Positions 26,665-35,875 of a stretch of 64,000 bases of DNA are shown in pieces (within the stretch, counting starts at the first letter, position 1; each line of letters begins with the position of its first letter). The stretch comes from an uncultured Vampirovibrio sp. GTDB taxonomy: Bacteria; Cyanobacteriota; Vampirovibrionia; Gastranaerophilales; Gastranaerophilaceae. The notes under the pieces were generated by a model that worked only from the letters and a program-made list of their open reading frames with translations, did no database searches and was not told the origin of the DNA. The DNA is taken from NCBI GenBank assembly GCA_910583875.1, contig CAJTXT010000006.1, positions 1-64,000 on the forward strand, given 5' to 3'. Position numbers and translations under genes: made by a program.

Positions 26665-27831
26665 TTAATTGTTTCTTAATTTATCAATAAATCTTTTTAA
26701 ACGTTCCATTGCTTTTTTTAGATTATCTAAAGAATAAGCATAAGAAATTCTTAAATGACCCTCGCCGCTTTCGCCAAATGCAGTACCCGGGACTGCAGCA
26801 ACACGTTCTTCCTGTAATAACCTTGTAGCAAATTCCTCACTTGTCATTCCAAATTCTTTAATGCAGGGGAAAACATAGAAAGCGCCAAACGGTTCAAAAC
26901 AAGGCAAATTCATTTCTTTAAATGCGTTTAAAAGAAATCTGCGTCTTTGATTATATGATTGACGCATCATTTTAACATCTTCATCGCCATTCTTTAATGC
27001 TTCTGTTGCTGCATACTGGCTTGTTGTGGGTGCACACATTATTGCAAATTGATGGATTTTAGTCATCTGCTTTATTATTTCTTTTGGTGCGCAAGCATAT
27101 CCTAAACGCCAGCCTGTCATAGCATATGATTTAGAAAACCCGTTAATTAAGATTGTTCGGTCCTTCATACCTTTTAATGAAGCAATTGAAACATGTTTTT
27201 CATTGTATGAAAGTTCTGAATATATTTCATCAGACATAACGTAGATATCATTTTTAATTATTATTTTTGCAATAGCTTCCAAATCGTTTTTATCCATAAT
27301 AGATCCTGTAGGATTATTAGGGAACGGAAGAATCAAAATTTTAGTTTTTGGGGTGATTGCTTTTTCAAGTTCTTCAGGTTTTAATCTAAACTCATTTTCT
27401 GCTTTTAAATTAATAATTACAGGAACTGCATTTGCTAATATTGTACAAGGTTCATATGAAACATAAGACGGTTGGGGAATAATAACTTCATCACCGTCAT
27501 TAACAAGTGCACGAATACCAATATCAATAGCTTCCGAACCGCCGACAGTAACTATAACCTCATTATCAGGATTATAATCAATATTTTGAGTTCTTTTTAT
27601 ATAATTGCTAATTTCCTGCCTTAAAGCTTTTAAACCCGAATTAGAAGTATAGAATGTTTTTCCTTTCTCAAGAGAATAAATACCTTCTTCTCTTATATGC
27701 CAAGGAGTATCAAAATCAGGTTCACCAACGCCAAGAGAAATAACATCTTCCATTTCGTTTACTAAATCAAAGAATTTTCTTATTCCTGATGGTTTAAGCG
27801 CTAATACTTTATTAGAGAGTTCTTTTGTCAT
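26665..27831 (-). CDS. Class I/II PLP aminotransferase
   Basis: 388 residues, fold type I. VISLGVGEPDFDTP near 30, PFPNNPTGS near 168, SDEIYSELSY near 200 and the PLP lysine in NGFSKSYAMTGWRLGYA near 230 mark the AspC/PatA-like aspartate or aromatic aminotransferase group. The amino acid specificity cannot be fixed. The start overlaps the stop of the Lrp/AsnC regulator gene by 4 bases (ATGA), so the regulator probably senses an amino acid related to this enzyme. Confidence 0.92.
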   Translation of the reverse strand: MTKELSNKVLALKPSGIRKFFDLVNEMEDVISLGVGEPDFDTPWHIREEGIYSLEKGKTFYTSNSGLKALRQEISNYIKRTQNIDYNPDNEVIVTVGGSEAIDIGIRALVNDGDEVIIPQPSYVSYEPCTILANAVPVIINLKAENEFRLKPEELEKAITPKTKILILPFPNNPTGSIMDKNDLEAIAKIIIKNDIYVMSDEIYSELSYNEKHVSIASLKGMKDRTILINGFSKSYAMTGWRLGYACAPKEIIKQMTKIHQFAIMCAPTTSQYAATEALKNGDEDVKMMRQSYNQRRRFLLNAFKEMNLPCFEPFGAFYVFPCIKEFGMTSEEFATRLLQEERVAAVPGTAFGESGEGHLRISYAYSLDNLKKAMERLKRFIDKLRNN

Positions 27832-28310
27832 GGTGTAATAATTTCTCTTTCATCTTCATGTTTTTTAGCTAAGATAGTACCGTGGTCTTTGTATTTTTTT
27901 AGAATAAAATGGCTTGCAGTACTTAAAACGCTATCTAATGTTGATAATTTATCAGATACAAAGTTTGCGATTTCTCTTAGTGATTTTTCTTCTAAGATGA
28001 CTAAAAGGTCATAACCGCCTGAAATCAGGTATACTGCACGAACTTCAGGATAGTTATATATTCTCTCTGCAATAGAGTCAAAGCCTTGACCGCGCTGCGG
28101 GGTAACTCTGACTTCAATTAAAGCCATAACTTTTTCTATAGAAGTTTTATCCCAATCTATTAACGTATGGTAACCGCAAATTATGCCTTCTTTTTCAAGA
28201 GCTTCAAATTCTGCCAATACATCAGCTTCTTTAACGCCTAATAAAACCGCCAGTTCATCAAGCCCGATTCTGCTATTCTTTTCAATTATTGACAATAACT
28301 CTTCTCTCAT
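27828..28310 (-). CDS. Lrp/AsnC-family transcriptional regulator
   Basis: 160 residues. N-terminal winged helix (1-60; GLDELAVLLGVKEADVLAEFEALEKEGII is split here as a helix-turn-helix) and C-terminal RAM/ligand-binding domain (about 70-145; ALIEVRVTPQRGQGFD, VYLISGGYDLLVILE). Such proteins bind amino acids and form octamers. Its stop overlaps the aminotransferase start, so it likely controls its own operon in response to the enzyme's substrate or product. ATG with GGAG. Confidence 0.92.
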   Translation of the reverse strand: MREELLSIIEKNSRIGLDELAVLLGVKEADVLAEFEALEKEGIICGYHTLIDWDKTSIEKVMALIEVRVTPQRGQGFDSIAERIYNYPEVRAVYLISGGYDLLVILEEKSLREIANFVSDKLSTLDSVLSTASHFILKKYKDHGTILAKKHEDEREIITP

Positions 28311-28353
28311 AAGTTTTCTCCAACCTTTATATAGCTTTTATTTTAGCATAAAT

Positions 28354-29235
28354 TTATCTTATAAAATTCCAAAAATATCTTTTTAATTTTTTTGCGGCAG
28401 ACATTTTTTCAAATCCGACTTTTTTTGCACTAACAATTGTCATTTCGTTAGGCTGAGTTGTTCTTGCATAATTAACTGCTTTAGGTCCAAATAAAATAAC
28501 ATATTCTGGTTTATAGCCCTCGGGGATATTCATATATTCGCACAATTCAGGGAATAACTTCATACAAGTATCTGCAAAACCGCACCAGCATGTACCAACA
28601 CCAAGACTTTGAGCATATAATTCAAAATAACTTAAAGCAATAATAGCATCTTCTTTAGCACAAGGAGCTGTAATATGGTTAGAAACAACTAACATGTGCG
28701 GAGCTCCTCTAAATACAACGTCATCTCCATCTAGAAATAGTTTTATATAATTTTGGAATGTATTTAAAACTGCCTTAACAGGCTTTTTAGTCAATGCAGT
28801 AATAATTTTATTATTTGTATGATTTCTAAATTCGTTCATAACTTCAACATCATCAATAAAAGAAAAATGAAGTTTACGAACATTACATCCTGTCGGAATA
28901 TATTTCAACATATCTTTTAATTTGTTCATTCTGTCAGAATCAAGATTTTCATTTTTATAATTTCTGTCACTTCTTCTTGATTTAATTAAGTTTAAAATCA
29001 TATCAGGATTTTGAGCATAAATTTGTTCAGAATTTTCAGGATTTTTATCCATTATAGAAATAGCGCCGACAGGACAAATTGCTAAACAATGCTGGCATTG
29101 AATACATCTTTGAGGGGCAGTTGCCTTAGGTGTATTATTTTCATCCATAGTGATAACAGCGGCAATACAGTCTTTTGCGCAAAGTCCGCAATGAATACAT
29201 TTATTTTCATCAACTTTAAAATTAATTTCTGACAT
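28354..29235 (-). CDS. Nitroreductase-family protein with N-terminal ferredoxin domain
   Basis: 293 residues. Two 4Fe-4S motifs lead: C13-C16-C19-C23 and C44-C47-C50-C54. The rest is an FMN-binding nitroreductase domain: SRRSDRNYKNENL near 87, IPTGCNVRKLHFSF near 111, ALSYFELYAQSLGVGTCWCG near 200. Fusions of this type pass electrons from ferredoxin clusters to FMN to reduce nitro compounds, quinones or other acceptors in anaerobes. AAGGAG six bases before ATG. Monocistronic; the downstream neighbour has its own start signals. Confidence 0.9.
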   Translation of the reverse strand: MSEINFKVDENKCIHCGLCAKDCIAAVITMDENNTPKATAPQRCIQCQHCLAICPVGAISIMDKNPENSEQIYAQNPDMILNLIKSRRSDRNYKNENLDSDRMNKLKDMLKYIPTGCNVRKLHFSFIDDVEVMNEFRNHTNNKIITALTKKPVKAVLNTFQNYIKLFLDGDDVVFRGAPHMLVVSNHITAPCAKEDAIIALSYFELYAQSLGVGTCWCGFADTCMKLFPELCEYMNIPEGYKPEYVILFGPKAVNYARTTQPNEMTIVSAKKVGFEKMSAAKKLKRYFWNFIR

Positions 29236-29317
29236 AATAACTCCTTTATAAATGAAATTATCATAGCATAATTATGCAAATTAAAAAATAATTTAAGGTA
29301 ATTAATATAGTAATAAT

Positions 29318-29465
29318 GTCATTCCAAACTTGTTTCGGAATCTTACCATCTATAAGAAAATTTCTATTATAACCAGACATTTTGACAAAATCACAGATTG
29401 TGGAAAAGTAGTCAAACAAATTCCGTATGATAACTTTAGGTATTTTAGTGTAAAGTTATACATAA
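29318..29465. repeat. MITE-like element, second copy
   Basis: Related to 1275-1465 over its length: CCAAACTTGTTTCGGAATC near 29324, an ACCAGACATTTT stretch, GTAGTCAAACAA near 29410 and the right end 29444-29465, which is an exact inverted match to the left end of copy 1. The left terminal repeat is not visible here. Confidence 0.65.
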
Positions 29466-29490
29466 TTATAAATTAAATTAAAAAATATGC

Positions 29491-29521
29491 TTGACTTCAA
29501 AAATTTATACGATAATATAAT
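29491..29521 (+). promoter_or_regulatory. Probable sigma-70 promoter of tRNA-Val
   Basis: TTGACT at 29491 and a TATAAT (29516-29521, 19-base spacer) or TAATAT (29513, 16-base spacer), 10 bases before the tRNA. Confidence 0.6.
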
Positions 29522-29530
29522 AAATGTGAA

Positions 29531-29606
29531 GGGCGTTTAGCTCAGTTGGTAGAGCGCCTCCCTTACAAGGAGGATGTCAGGAGTTCAAGTCTCTTAACGC
29601 CCACCA
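29531..29606 (+). tRNA. tRNA-Val (UAC)
   Basis: 76 bases. Acceptor arm GGGCGTT pairs with AACGCCC, D arm AGCTCAGTTGGTAGAGC, anticodon stem CCTCC/GGAGG around CTTACAA (anticodon TAC), T loop GTTCAAGTC, and CCA encoded at the 3' end. Confidence 0.96.
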
Positions 29607-29610
29607 TTTA

Positions 29611-29635
29611 AAAAGACCCATTAAGGGTCTTTTTT
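29611..29635 (+). terminator. Terminator after tRNA-Val
   Basis: AAGACCC-ATTAA-GGGTCTT followed by a T tract, five bases after the tRNA. Confidence 0.92.
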
Positions 29636-29960
29636 ATTGCTTATTTATATTAATAACTAAATTTGCCATTATATACTTATATTTATTTTGCAATATTTAT
29701 GCTGCTTTTACTATTTTTATTTCAATATCCAAATTAATTGATGTTGGGTTAAAACAAAACCTACTTACTACTTTTTTTATTATTAAAATAATTATTCCTT
29801 ACTTTGCTCCTGTTGAAATAAAGTAAAAAATAATAGGGTAGGGGAAAAAACATAATAATAACTCATATTTTAAGAGTCAACAGCAATTTTACTTCTTATT
29901 TTGAACACTTCATAAAATATTAATATTATGCTAAACCCAATCTACGTACAAATAAAAATA
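29636..29960. other. Gene-free stretch before the SIR2 gene
   Basis: No convincing gene. It holds a degenerate dispersed repeat (29690-29767) that matches 32920-32990 in order: TATGCTGCTTTT, ACTATTTTTA, then GATGTTGGGTTAAAAC. The remainder is AT-rich with no clear signal. Confidence 0.6.
29740..29767. repeat. TTGGGTT palindromic repeat, copy 1
   Basis: ATGTTGGGTTAAAACAAAACC, a degenerate copy of the GTTGGGTT(TT)AACCCAAC palindrome family found between genes elsewhere in the window. Confidence 0.6.
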
Positions 29961-32594
29961 TTAATTTATGGTTAAAGATTCTTTTTTTAATTCATTAAAG
30001 TTTATTTGTTTGAAAACAGGCATAAGTTGAAGTCTATAATACATCATATAATCATTATCAATCTCTTTTCTTATTATTTTGTTAGCATTTTGAAAATCAT
30101 CAAGTAATATATATGCTGCAGCTTTTTCTAACGAATCTCTAGATTGATTTAATATATCATCTAAATTATTTTCTCTGATTTTAGAAGCATTTTTTCTTAG
30201 TTTTTTTGCTAACGAATAATTAATTTTCAGCACAGAATTAGTTTTGTTTACATTTCTATTTGATAAATCATTTATTAATTGTTGATAAATATTATATATT
30301 TCATCATACTCTTCAAGTTTTAATAAATTGTATGTATAGTTTATATAGTCTTCGGTGTTCTTGTCACTATTTTCAAAATCATACATTGTTTTTTCTAAGA
30401 ACTTATCTTTGTCATAATAGAATAAGTTATCCATATATGCATCTAACTTCATAAGAACATGAGAATCTGACTGGACATTTATAATTTTAATAGCTTTTTC
30501 ATGTTCTTTCTTGTTTGCTAATAATCTTAAATATAATGAATAGTATCTTAGACGTTCTTTCCCTGAAACATTTAATACTCTATCATCTATATTTTCCATT
30601 ATTTCTATTGCCATATCATTATTATAATAATTGTTTATAGCACATCGTGCTTTATGGATTATGTAGGAAATTGAATCAAAATAAATCTTATCAAATCTAT
30701 TAAATATATCCTTCAATTCATCAATTAAATTTAACTTAGATAAAGTACTTATATATTCTATAAGATAATATATATTTCTTTCATATATGTAATTATTATC
30801 TATATATAAATTGAAAAGTTCTTTCAATTTCTTTATATTTTCTTCTTTTTCTGTCTCATTATATTTTTTTATGTTTCTATATATTTTTTCTAATTTTGCT
30901 TTAAAGACAAAGTCTGAATAAAAGTCTTTATTATCTAAACTATCTATTATTTGGTCACAAGTTTTATTTATTTCTTCTTCTTTTTCTGAAAATTTTATTA
31001 CAAAATTAAGTTTATCCATATAAGCATAATTTTCTGAGCTATTTTCAATAGCAATAGATTTATCATATAGCTGAATAATTTCTTCATAAATTGACTTATC
31101 TATTATATTTCGTTCAATTTTGCAATCAGCAATTTTATTTAATATATTATAATTTGACTTATCTTGCGAATATGCAGTCTCAAGCAAATTTAATTTTTCA
31201 TCATATGATGCTACCAAATTTGATTTTTTTAATAAATATATAATATTGGAATCACGCTTGTTTTTATCATTATATGAAATAACATTATTAATACATTTTA
31301 AAGCTTCATCTTTTTTATCTAAATCTATATAACAATCTATTTTATAATACATGTATTTATTATATAAAAATGAAGGCATATTATTTATGTCAATATTTTT
31401 ATCTATTATTTCAAGAGCTTCAATGTATTGTCCATTTTGAATTAATAATTTTATGTCCTGTTCTTCTGGTGCAATAATTTCATTTTTATATTCTATATTA
31501 GTTTTCTCTGCATTTTCTTTATATGAGCTAATATTATTTATTCTGATAGAAGAATCTAAAAAACTATTAATATCATTTACAATATATGGACAATTATTAT
31601 ATTTTTCTTTTTGAGAAATAAAATATTCTTTTTGTTTCGTTATTCTTGTATTTATTGGTATACCAAGCTGAACAATATCATTTTTTTTTGTTAATAAAGA
31701 TAAATGTGTCAATTCAGCAACAAAGGTATCAAAATCATCAATCAAGATATAATAAACTTTATTATAATTTAGTAAATTAATTAATTTGGGACTTAATTTT
31801 TTATGTTCATAATCTGATTTTTTTATACACCAATAAATTCCATTATTTAAGTACTCATCTTTTTTTACTAAATTTTCAAGTACTGACATAATAGAATTAT
31901 CATTACCTGCATATCCAACAACTATTAATCCATATACTTTTAAAAATTCTTCAAATTTTTCTTTTGTATTTTTATCCAAATTATCAACTTCTTCAGATGT
32001 AGATTTTATATCATTGAATAAAAAGTCTCCATGTAACTTTATAATTTTAGTTCTATTAGAACGAACACTTACATTAAAAATAGATGAGTCATGAGCGCAT
32101 ACAATAGGTCTTGATATATCATTAAAAGGCGACATAGCTTGTTCTAACAAATCATCAAAATTCGTAGTAAAATAAGTATTTATTATTTCATTCGCTGCAA
32201 GTCTGTTAAGATACTGATATCCAATCGACGGTTCTAGATTCTGTCCTACTTCTCGTTCTATAAAGTTTCTTCTCTGCGATGGCAAATCATATATTTTACC
32301 AAATAATGAAGCGTATTCATTATCCTTTTTATACCAGTCCATACAGTTTGTTTGCAGATATTCTCTAATCTCATCAATAGAGATATTTTCATCATTTTCA
32401 TTATATTTTTTATAAATGCTTCGTAACCATTTATCGACTAATTGTTGTCCTGTTTGAATTCCAGAAGATATTGAAGCACCAGCACCAAGCAACATAGAAT
32501 ATAATGGTTGTTTTTCTCCATCTGGTTTATTATTTATAAACAAAGCTAAATCTTGTATACTACGCTCTTTTGATTTATTAATAAATTCAGTCAT
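29961..32594 (-). CDS. SIR2-like domain protein with TPR-like C-terminal region (putative antiphage NADase)
   Basis: 877 residues. The N-terminal ~300 residues form a SIR2-like domain: LGAGASISSG (36-45), TTNFDD (143-148, catalytic Asn145), KLHGDF with His188, and VGYAGNDNS near 226-234. The rest (about 370-877) is helical with TPR-like pairs. Domains of this type in Thoeris, DSR2 and related systems cleave NAD+ on phage sensing, and the repeat part would be the sensor or scaffold. It stands alone, with long repeat-bearing gaps on both sides, as for an acquired defence gene. AAGGA precedes the ATG. Defence function is inferred, not shown. Confidence 0.82.
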   Translation of the reverse strand: MTEFINKSKERSIQDLALFINNKPDGEKQPLYSMLLGAGASISSGIQTGQQLVDKWLRSIYKKYNENDENISIDEIREYLQTNCMDWYKKDNEYASLFGKIYDLPSQRRNFIEREVGQNLEPSIGYQYLNRLAANEIINTYFTTNFDDLLEQAMSPFNDISRPIVCAHDSSIFNVSVRSNRTKIIKLHGDFLFNDIKSTSEEVDNLDKNTKEKFEEFLKVYGLIVVGYAGNDNSIMSVLENLVKKDEYLNNGIYWCIKKSDYEHKKLSPKLINLLNYNKVYYILIDDFDTFVAELTHLSLLTKKNDIVQLGIPINTRITKQKEYFISQKEKYNNCPYIVNDINSFLDSSIRINNISSYKENAEKTNIEYKNEIIAPEEQDIKLLIQNGQYIEALEIIDKNIDINNMPSFLYNKYMYYKIDCYIDLDKKDEALKCINNVISYNDKNKRDSNIIYLLKKSNLVASYDEKLNLLETAYSQDKSNYNILNKIADCKIERNIIDKSIYEEIIQLYDKSIAIENSSENYAYMDKLNFVIKFSEKEEEINKTCDQIIDSLDNKDFYSDFVFKAKLEKIYRNIKKYNETEKEENIKKLKELFNLYIDNNYIYERNIYYLIEYISTLSKLNLIDELKDIFNRFDKIYFDSISYIIHKARCAINNYYNNDMAIEIMENIDDRVLNVSGKERLRYYSLYLRLLANKKEHEKAIKIINVQSDSHVLMKLDAYMDNLFYYDKDKFLEKTMYDFENSDKNTEDYINYTYNLLKLEEYDEIYNIYQQLINDLSNRNVNKTNSVLKINYSLAKKLRKNASKIRENNLDDILNQSRDSLEKAAAYILLDDFQNANKIIRKEIDNDYMMYYRLQLMPVFKQINFNELKKESLTIN

Positions 32595-33025
32595 AAGAAT
32601 CCTTTTTTGTTAATTCTACCATTATATGCAAATTTATCGAATATCTTATGAAGTAATATTAAAACATATTAATTATAAAGATTACTTTTTTCAAAAAGCT
32701 ATAAAAAGTTTATAAAAGAAGTTATTATTTGCTAATCATTAAAAATAAAATTAAAAAATCTAATCTAGATCTTTTTAATATTTCAATTGATTTTTATATC
32801 TGTTAAGATTGTAGGCTGGTTTTAAAAACAACAACTTTCTCTACCAATTTTTCTCTGGTGCTTGTTTTTCAATATTCTTTTCATTATGCTAATTTTAACT
32901 TTTCTATTTCTTTTTTATATCTATGCAACTTTTGCTATTTTTCATTAAATATTCCAATTTTTTTGATGTTGGGTTAAAACCCAACCTACAAACTTCTTCA
33001 ATTGCTTTTGTCATTTTCGCTCCTT
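32595..33025. other. Gene-free stretch with dispersed repeat
   Basis: About 430 AT-rich bases with no credible gene. It contains the full repeat unit 32920-32990 and promoter-like sequence for the SIR2 gene near 32600-32700. Nothing else recognised. Confidence 0.6.
32965..32990. repeat. TTGGGTT palindromic repeat, copy 2
   Basis: A full palindrome TTGGGTTAAAACCCAA followed by CCTACA. It shares about 70 bases of leading sequence with the copy at 29740. Confidence 0.75.
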
Positions 33026-34369
33026 CTATTTATATTTAGGATAATATCTTTTTGAGAACTTCGTACCATCATTCCAATCCAGTGCGAATCCTCCTTTATA
33101 TCCGCCATTTATTAAAACACTACCATCATGAAGTAATGTTAGTCCCATTCCTGTATGGTATCTTAAAGAATATTCATCCAGCAAAGATGTTTTCCCCGTT
33201 TTAGGATCAAAGATTGCTAAACCTACATAATATGTTGTTGATGAACCAAATTTACCGGTATTAAATAAAACACGACCATCTTTTAATTCTACAGAATCAT
33301 AAGAACCTGCATATTTTGAAGTACCTGCTTTTTTTAATGAATTTGTCTTTAAATCCAGTAAATAAAAATCAACATCTTTATATTTATATCTTTTTGGTGA
33401 TGGATCAGAAGAAGGAATATTCTTGGGATAATATATTAAAATACTATTTTTTAAATTTTTATATATAAATGCTTGTTGCTTATATCTTGGTATCCTATAA
33501 GTTCCAATTATTTTGTATTGCTTATTATTTAAATTTAAACTTACGATATTATATTCTTCTATTCTTTTTTCATTTGTATTATATCCTATTCCTTTGTCAT
33601 TTGGATTATCTTCTACTTCTACTACTTTTTTGAACGTAATAATCATTACAGTATTTTCATCTATAATAATTTCTTTCATTGGTTGTCCATATTTTTCAAA
33701 TAATAATTTTTGTTCATTATCATCATGTAGTGTTTGATATTTCATTGTATTTAAATCAAATACATGATAATAGCGCATTCCTTGCATTCCCCGTGTTACA
33801 ACTAATAACCTATTATTTCCTAAAGATAAAAAATACCGTCTCGCAAACTTATTATATGGAAAAAGTTTGTCATCTAATTTTTTAAATGTTTCTGTTTTAT
33901 AATCAAAAAGTTCAATTTGACGATCGTACCCGCTATCATAGAGAAAAACGGTTCCATCATCCAATAAAAGATAATCTTTATGGTGTGGAAAATACGAATC
34001 CTGTATTATTCTGTATTTATTAATATTTGGATCAAAAATTTGTGCTCCTGTACCATTTTTCCCACCACCTAAAACTAATACATTATTGTTTGGCAATAAT
34101 ATACATAAAGGCTCAATGTCTTTATATTTCATCCGCCCCGTTGATTTAATTTTAGTTGTTTCATTATTATAATTTTCTTGTTTTATACTATTTTTTGTAT
34201 TACCCGCATAAGACACTGTACAAGAAATACTTATTCCTAAAATTAAGAATGCTAATACTACCAGTAGCTTGTAAGTTGGTTTTAAACCCCACAACTTTTT
34301 CCACAAACTTATATTATGTTTATTTTCTAGTCCCATATTCTGATTATTTTCTTTATTCTTATTGCTCAT
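33026..34369 (-). CDS. Kelch-like beta-propeller protein with N-terminal membrane anchor
   Basis: 447 residues. A polar N terminus of 30 residues precedes a hydrophobic segment (about 34-52, LLVVLAFLILGISISC) ending in ISCTVSYA, which suggests a signal anchor or a lipoprotein-like cleavage site. After it come repeated strands of kelch/galactose-oxidase-propeller style (LPNNNVLVLGGG, LLDDGTVFLYD, LGNNRLLVV, LKDGRVLFNTG, LHDGSVLINGG), about six blades. Such proteins bind ligands on the cell surface; no catalytic residues are identified. Its leader is partly duplicated near 47.2 kb. The ATG has GGAAA upstream. Confidence 0.75.
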   Translation of the reverse strand: MSNKNKENNQNMGLENKHNISLWKKLWGLKPTYKLLVVLAFLILGISISCTVSYAGNTKNSIKQENYNNETTKIKSTGRMKYKDIEPLCILLPNNNVLVLGGGKNGTGAQIFDPNINKYRIIQDSYFPHHKDYLLLDDGTVFLYDSGYDRQIELFDYKTETFKKLDDKLFPYNKFARRYFLSLGNNRLLVVTRGMQGMRYYHVFDLNTMKYQTLHDDNEQKLLFEKYGQPMKEIIIDENTVMIITFKKVVEVEDNPNDKGIGYNTNEKRIEEYNIVSLNLNNKQYKIIGTYRIPRYKQQAFIYKNLKNSILIYYPKNIPSSDPSPKRYKYKDVDFYLLDLKTNSLKKAGTSKYAGSYDSVELKDGRVLFNTGKFGSSTTYYVGLAIFDPKTGKTSLLDEYSLRYHTGMGLTLLHDGSVLINGGYKGGFALDWNDGTKFSKRYYPKYK

Positions 34370-34500
34370 TATAATTTTCCTATTTGTCTATTCTTAATCC
34401 ATACAACAACAAAAGCAGCATAGATTGACCTATGTTGCTTCGTTTGTATTTAAATGTGTACACATTTCCCTATTTTTATTCTTTTTACTCAATTAATCTT
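34367..34500 (-). promoter_or_regulatory. Leader with conserved hairpin, duplicated at 47.2 kb
   Basis: On the minus strand GAAGCAACATAG and CTATGCTGCTTT (34413-34442) pair around a six-base loop, then TGTTGTTG follows, before GGAAAATTATAATG at the propeller gene start. The same arrangement recurs at 47165-47302 in the other orientation. Confidence 0.55.
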
Positions 34501-34680
34501 TTTCACTTTTCATAAACTGAATGATTAATTGTACTATTATTTAGTTGTTCTTGTAAATATACATAGTTCAAGAATAATTTTATTCAATTGTTAAATAAAT
34601 GTTAAAAAATGAAGTTTTAATGAAAAACAGATGTATAACGTAGGTGTTGAAAGAAATAAGTAATTTGAAAGGAGCAAATT
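34370..34680. other. Divergent intergenic region
   Basis: About 310 bases between the propeller gene and the hsp20 gene. Beyond the duplicated leader nearest the propeller gene it shows no gene; no CIRCE-type operator (TTAGCACTC-N9-GAGTGCTAA) precedes hsp20. Confidence 0.6.
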
Positions 34681-35136
34681 ATGAGATTTTTAGTTAGAAA
34701 AACACCGGACAATTTTATTAGAACTGTGAATGACGAAATCAGCTCTTTACTTAACAGACACTTTGACAGTTATTTCCCGGATGCAAATTATTGGGAAAAT
34801 ACAGAAAAACTTTCAATGCCTATTGAGCTTACCGATAAAGGAACTGAATTTGATATCAAAGCCGAACTTCCGGGAATAAAAAAAGAAGATTTGGATATTG
34901 ATATTGAAGAAAATTACTTAAAAATTAACGCTAAAAAATATGATGAAACAAACGAAGAAGACAAAAACTTCAAACATTCAGAATTTAGTTATGGCGAATT
35001 TTCAAGAACAATTCAACTTCCTGAAGAAATTGATATCAATAAAACAGAAGCCAAATTAGAACACGGTATTCTTAAAATAGTTGCACCTAAAATGCACAAA
35101 GAAAAGGAACAAATAAAAAAATTAATTGTAAAATAA
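34681..35136 (+). CDS. Small heat shock protein, Hsp20/alpha-crystallin family
   Basis: 151 residues. The alpha-crystallin domain (about 45-140) shows FDIKAELPGIKKEDLDIDI near 60 and LKIVAPK near the end, with a short C-terminal tail carrying IKKLIVK. An ATP-independent chaperone that binds unfolded proteins. Start has AAGGAG. Followed by a strong terminator; the next gene has its own ribosome binding site. Confidence 0.93.
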   Translation: MRFLVRKTPDNFIRTVNDEISSLLNRHFDSYFPDANYWENTEKLSMPIELTDKGTEFDIKAELPGIKKEDLDIDIEENYLKINAKKYDETNEEDKNFKHSEFSYGEFSRTIQLPEEIDINKTEAKLEHGILKIVAPKMHKEKEQIKKLIVK

Positions 35137-35157
35137 ATTGATTCCAGAAATTGATTT

Positions 35158-35188
35158 TGCGGGACATAGTATTATGTCCCGCATTTTT
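35158..35188 (+). terminator. Terminator after hsp20
   Basis: GCGGGACATA-GTAT-TATGTCCCGC followed by a T-rich tract. Confidence 0.92.
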
Positions 35189-35223
35189 AATTTTATGCTA
35201 TTCTGAATAAAAAGGAGATTAGT

Positions 35224-35661
35224 ATGAAATTATTAGGTTTAGATATAGACGGAAGTGAGAAAGAGTTTGATTTAAACGATTTTAAAGGACAAAAAGTTAT
35301 TTTATACTTTTATCCGAAAGATAATACATCGGGTTGTACACAAGAGGCTTGCGACTTTAGAGATAATATTAATCGTTTAACAAAATATGCTATAGTCTTA
35401 GGTGTAAGCCCAGACAGTATAAAAAGCCACAAATCATTTAAAGAAAAACAAAGTTTAAACTTTATTCTGCTTTCTGACTCTGAACATCTTCTAGCTGAAA
35501 AATACGGCGTGTGGAAAGAAAAATCAATGTACGGCAGAAAATATATGGGAATTGAACGCTCAACTTTTATACTTGATGAAAATGGTAATATTGAAAAAGA
35601 ATGGCGAAAAGTTAAAGTAAAAGGCCACGTTGATGAAGTTATAGAATATCTTAATAATTAA
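35224..35661 (+). CDS. bcp: Thioredoxin-dependent peroxiredoxin, Bcp/PrxQ type
   Basis: 145 residues. YPKDNTSGCTQEACDFRDN near residue 30 holds the peroxidatic cysteine and, five residues later, the resolving cysteine, the PrxQ/Bcp arrangement. It reduces hydrogen and alkyl peroxides, recycled by thioredoxin. AAGGAG at ideal spacing. Adjacent to a stress chaperone gene but in a separate transcript. Confidence 0.92.
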   Translation: MKLLGLDIDGSEKEFDLNDFKGQKVILYFYPKDNTSGCTQEACDFRDNINRLTKYAIVLGVSPDSIKSHKSFKEKQSLNFILLSDSEHLLAEKYGVWKEKSMYGRKYMGIERSTFILDENGNIEKEWRKVKVKGHVDEVIEYLNN

Positions 35662-35717
35662 GATTTTAAAATTGAAACGGTTTAATTTATGCCAAGAAAT
35701 TAAGTGTATTTTTTAAT

Positions 35718-35873
35718 ATGCATATTACATCCTTTTTTGGATTTGATGAACCTGAAGAACTTAATAAAACATATTTCAATACTTTTATAGATAAACTGCA
35801 AAATAGTGATAATGATTTTGTTAAATTATATCTGAATATCATCGATTTTATTAATGTGAAATGTTATAAATAG
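35718..35873 (+). CDS. Possible small ORF of 51 residues
   Basis: An open frame (MHITSFFGFDEPEELNK...FINVKCYK) with no clear Shine-Dalgarno and no recognised domain. The composition is acidic and aromatic, plausible for a small protein or a truncated gene end. It stops 2 bases before the converging flavoprotein gene. I report it with low confidence. Confidence 0.25.
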   Translation: MHITSFFGFDEPEELNKTYFNTFIDKLQNSDNDFVKLYLNIIDFINVKCYK

Positions 35874-35875
35874 TT

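Noticed and set aside
29961..34369. CRISPR array or cas genes in the accessory stretch
   Set aside because: Repeats there are palindromic intergenic elements without regular spacing or spacers.
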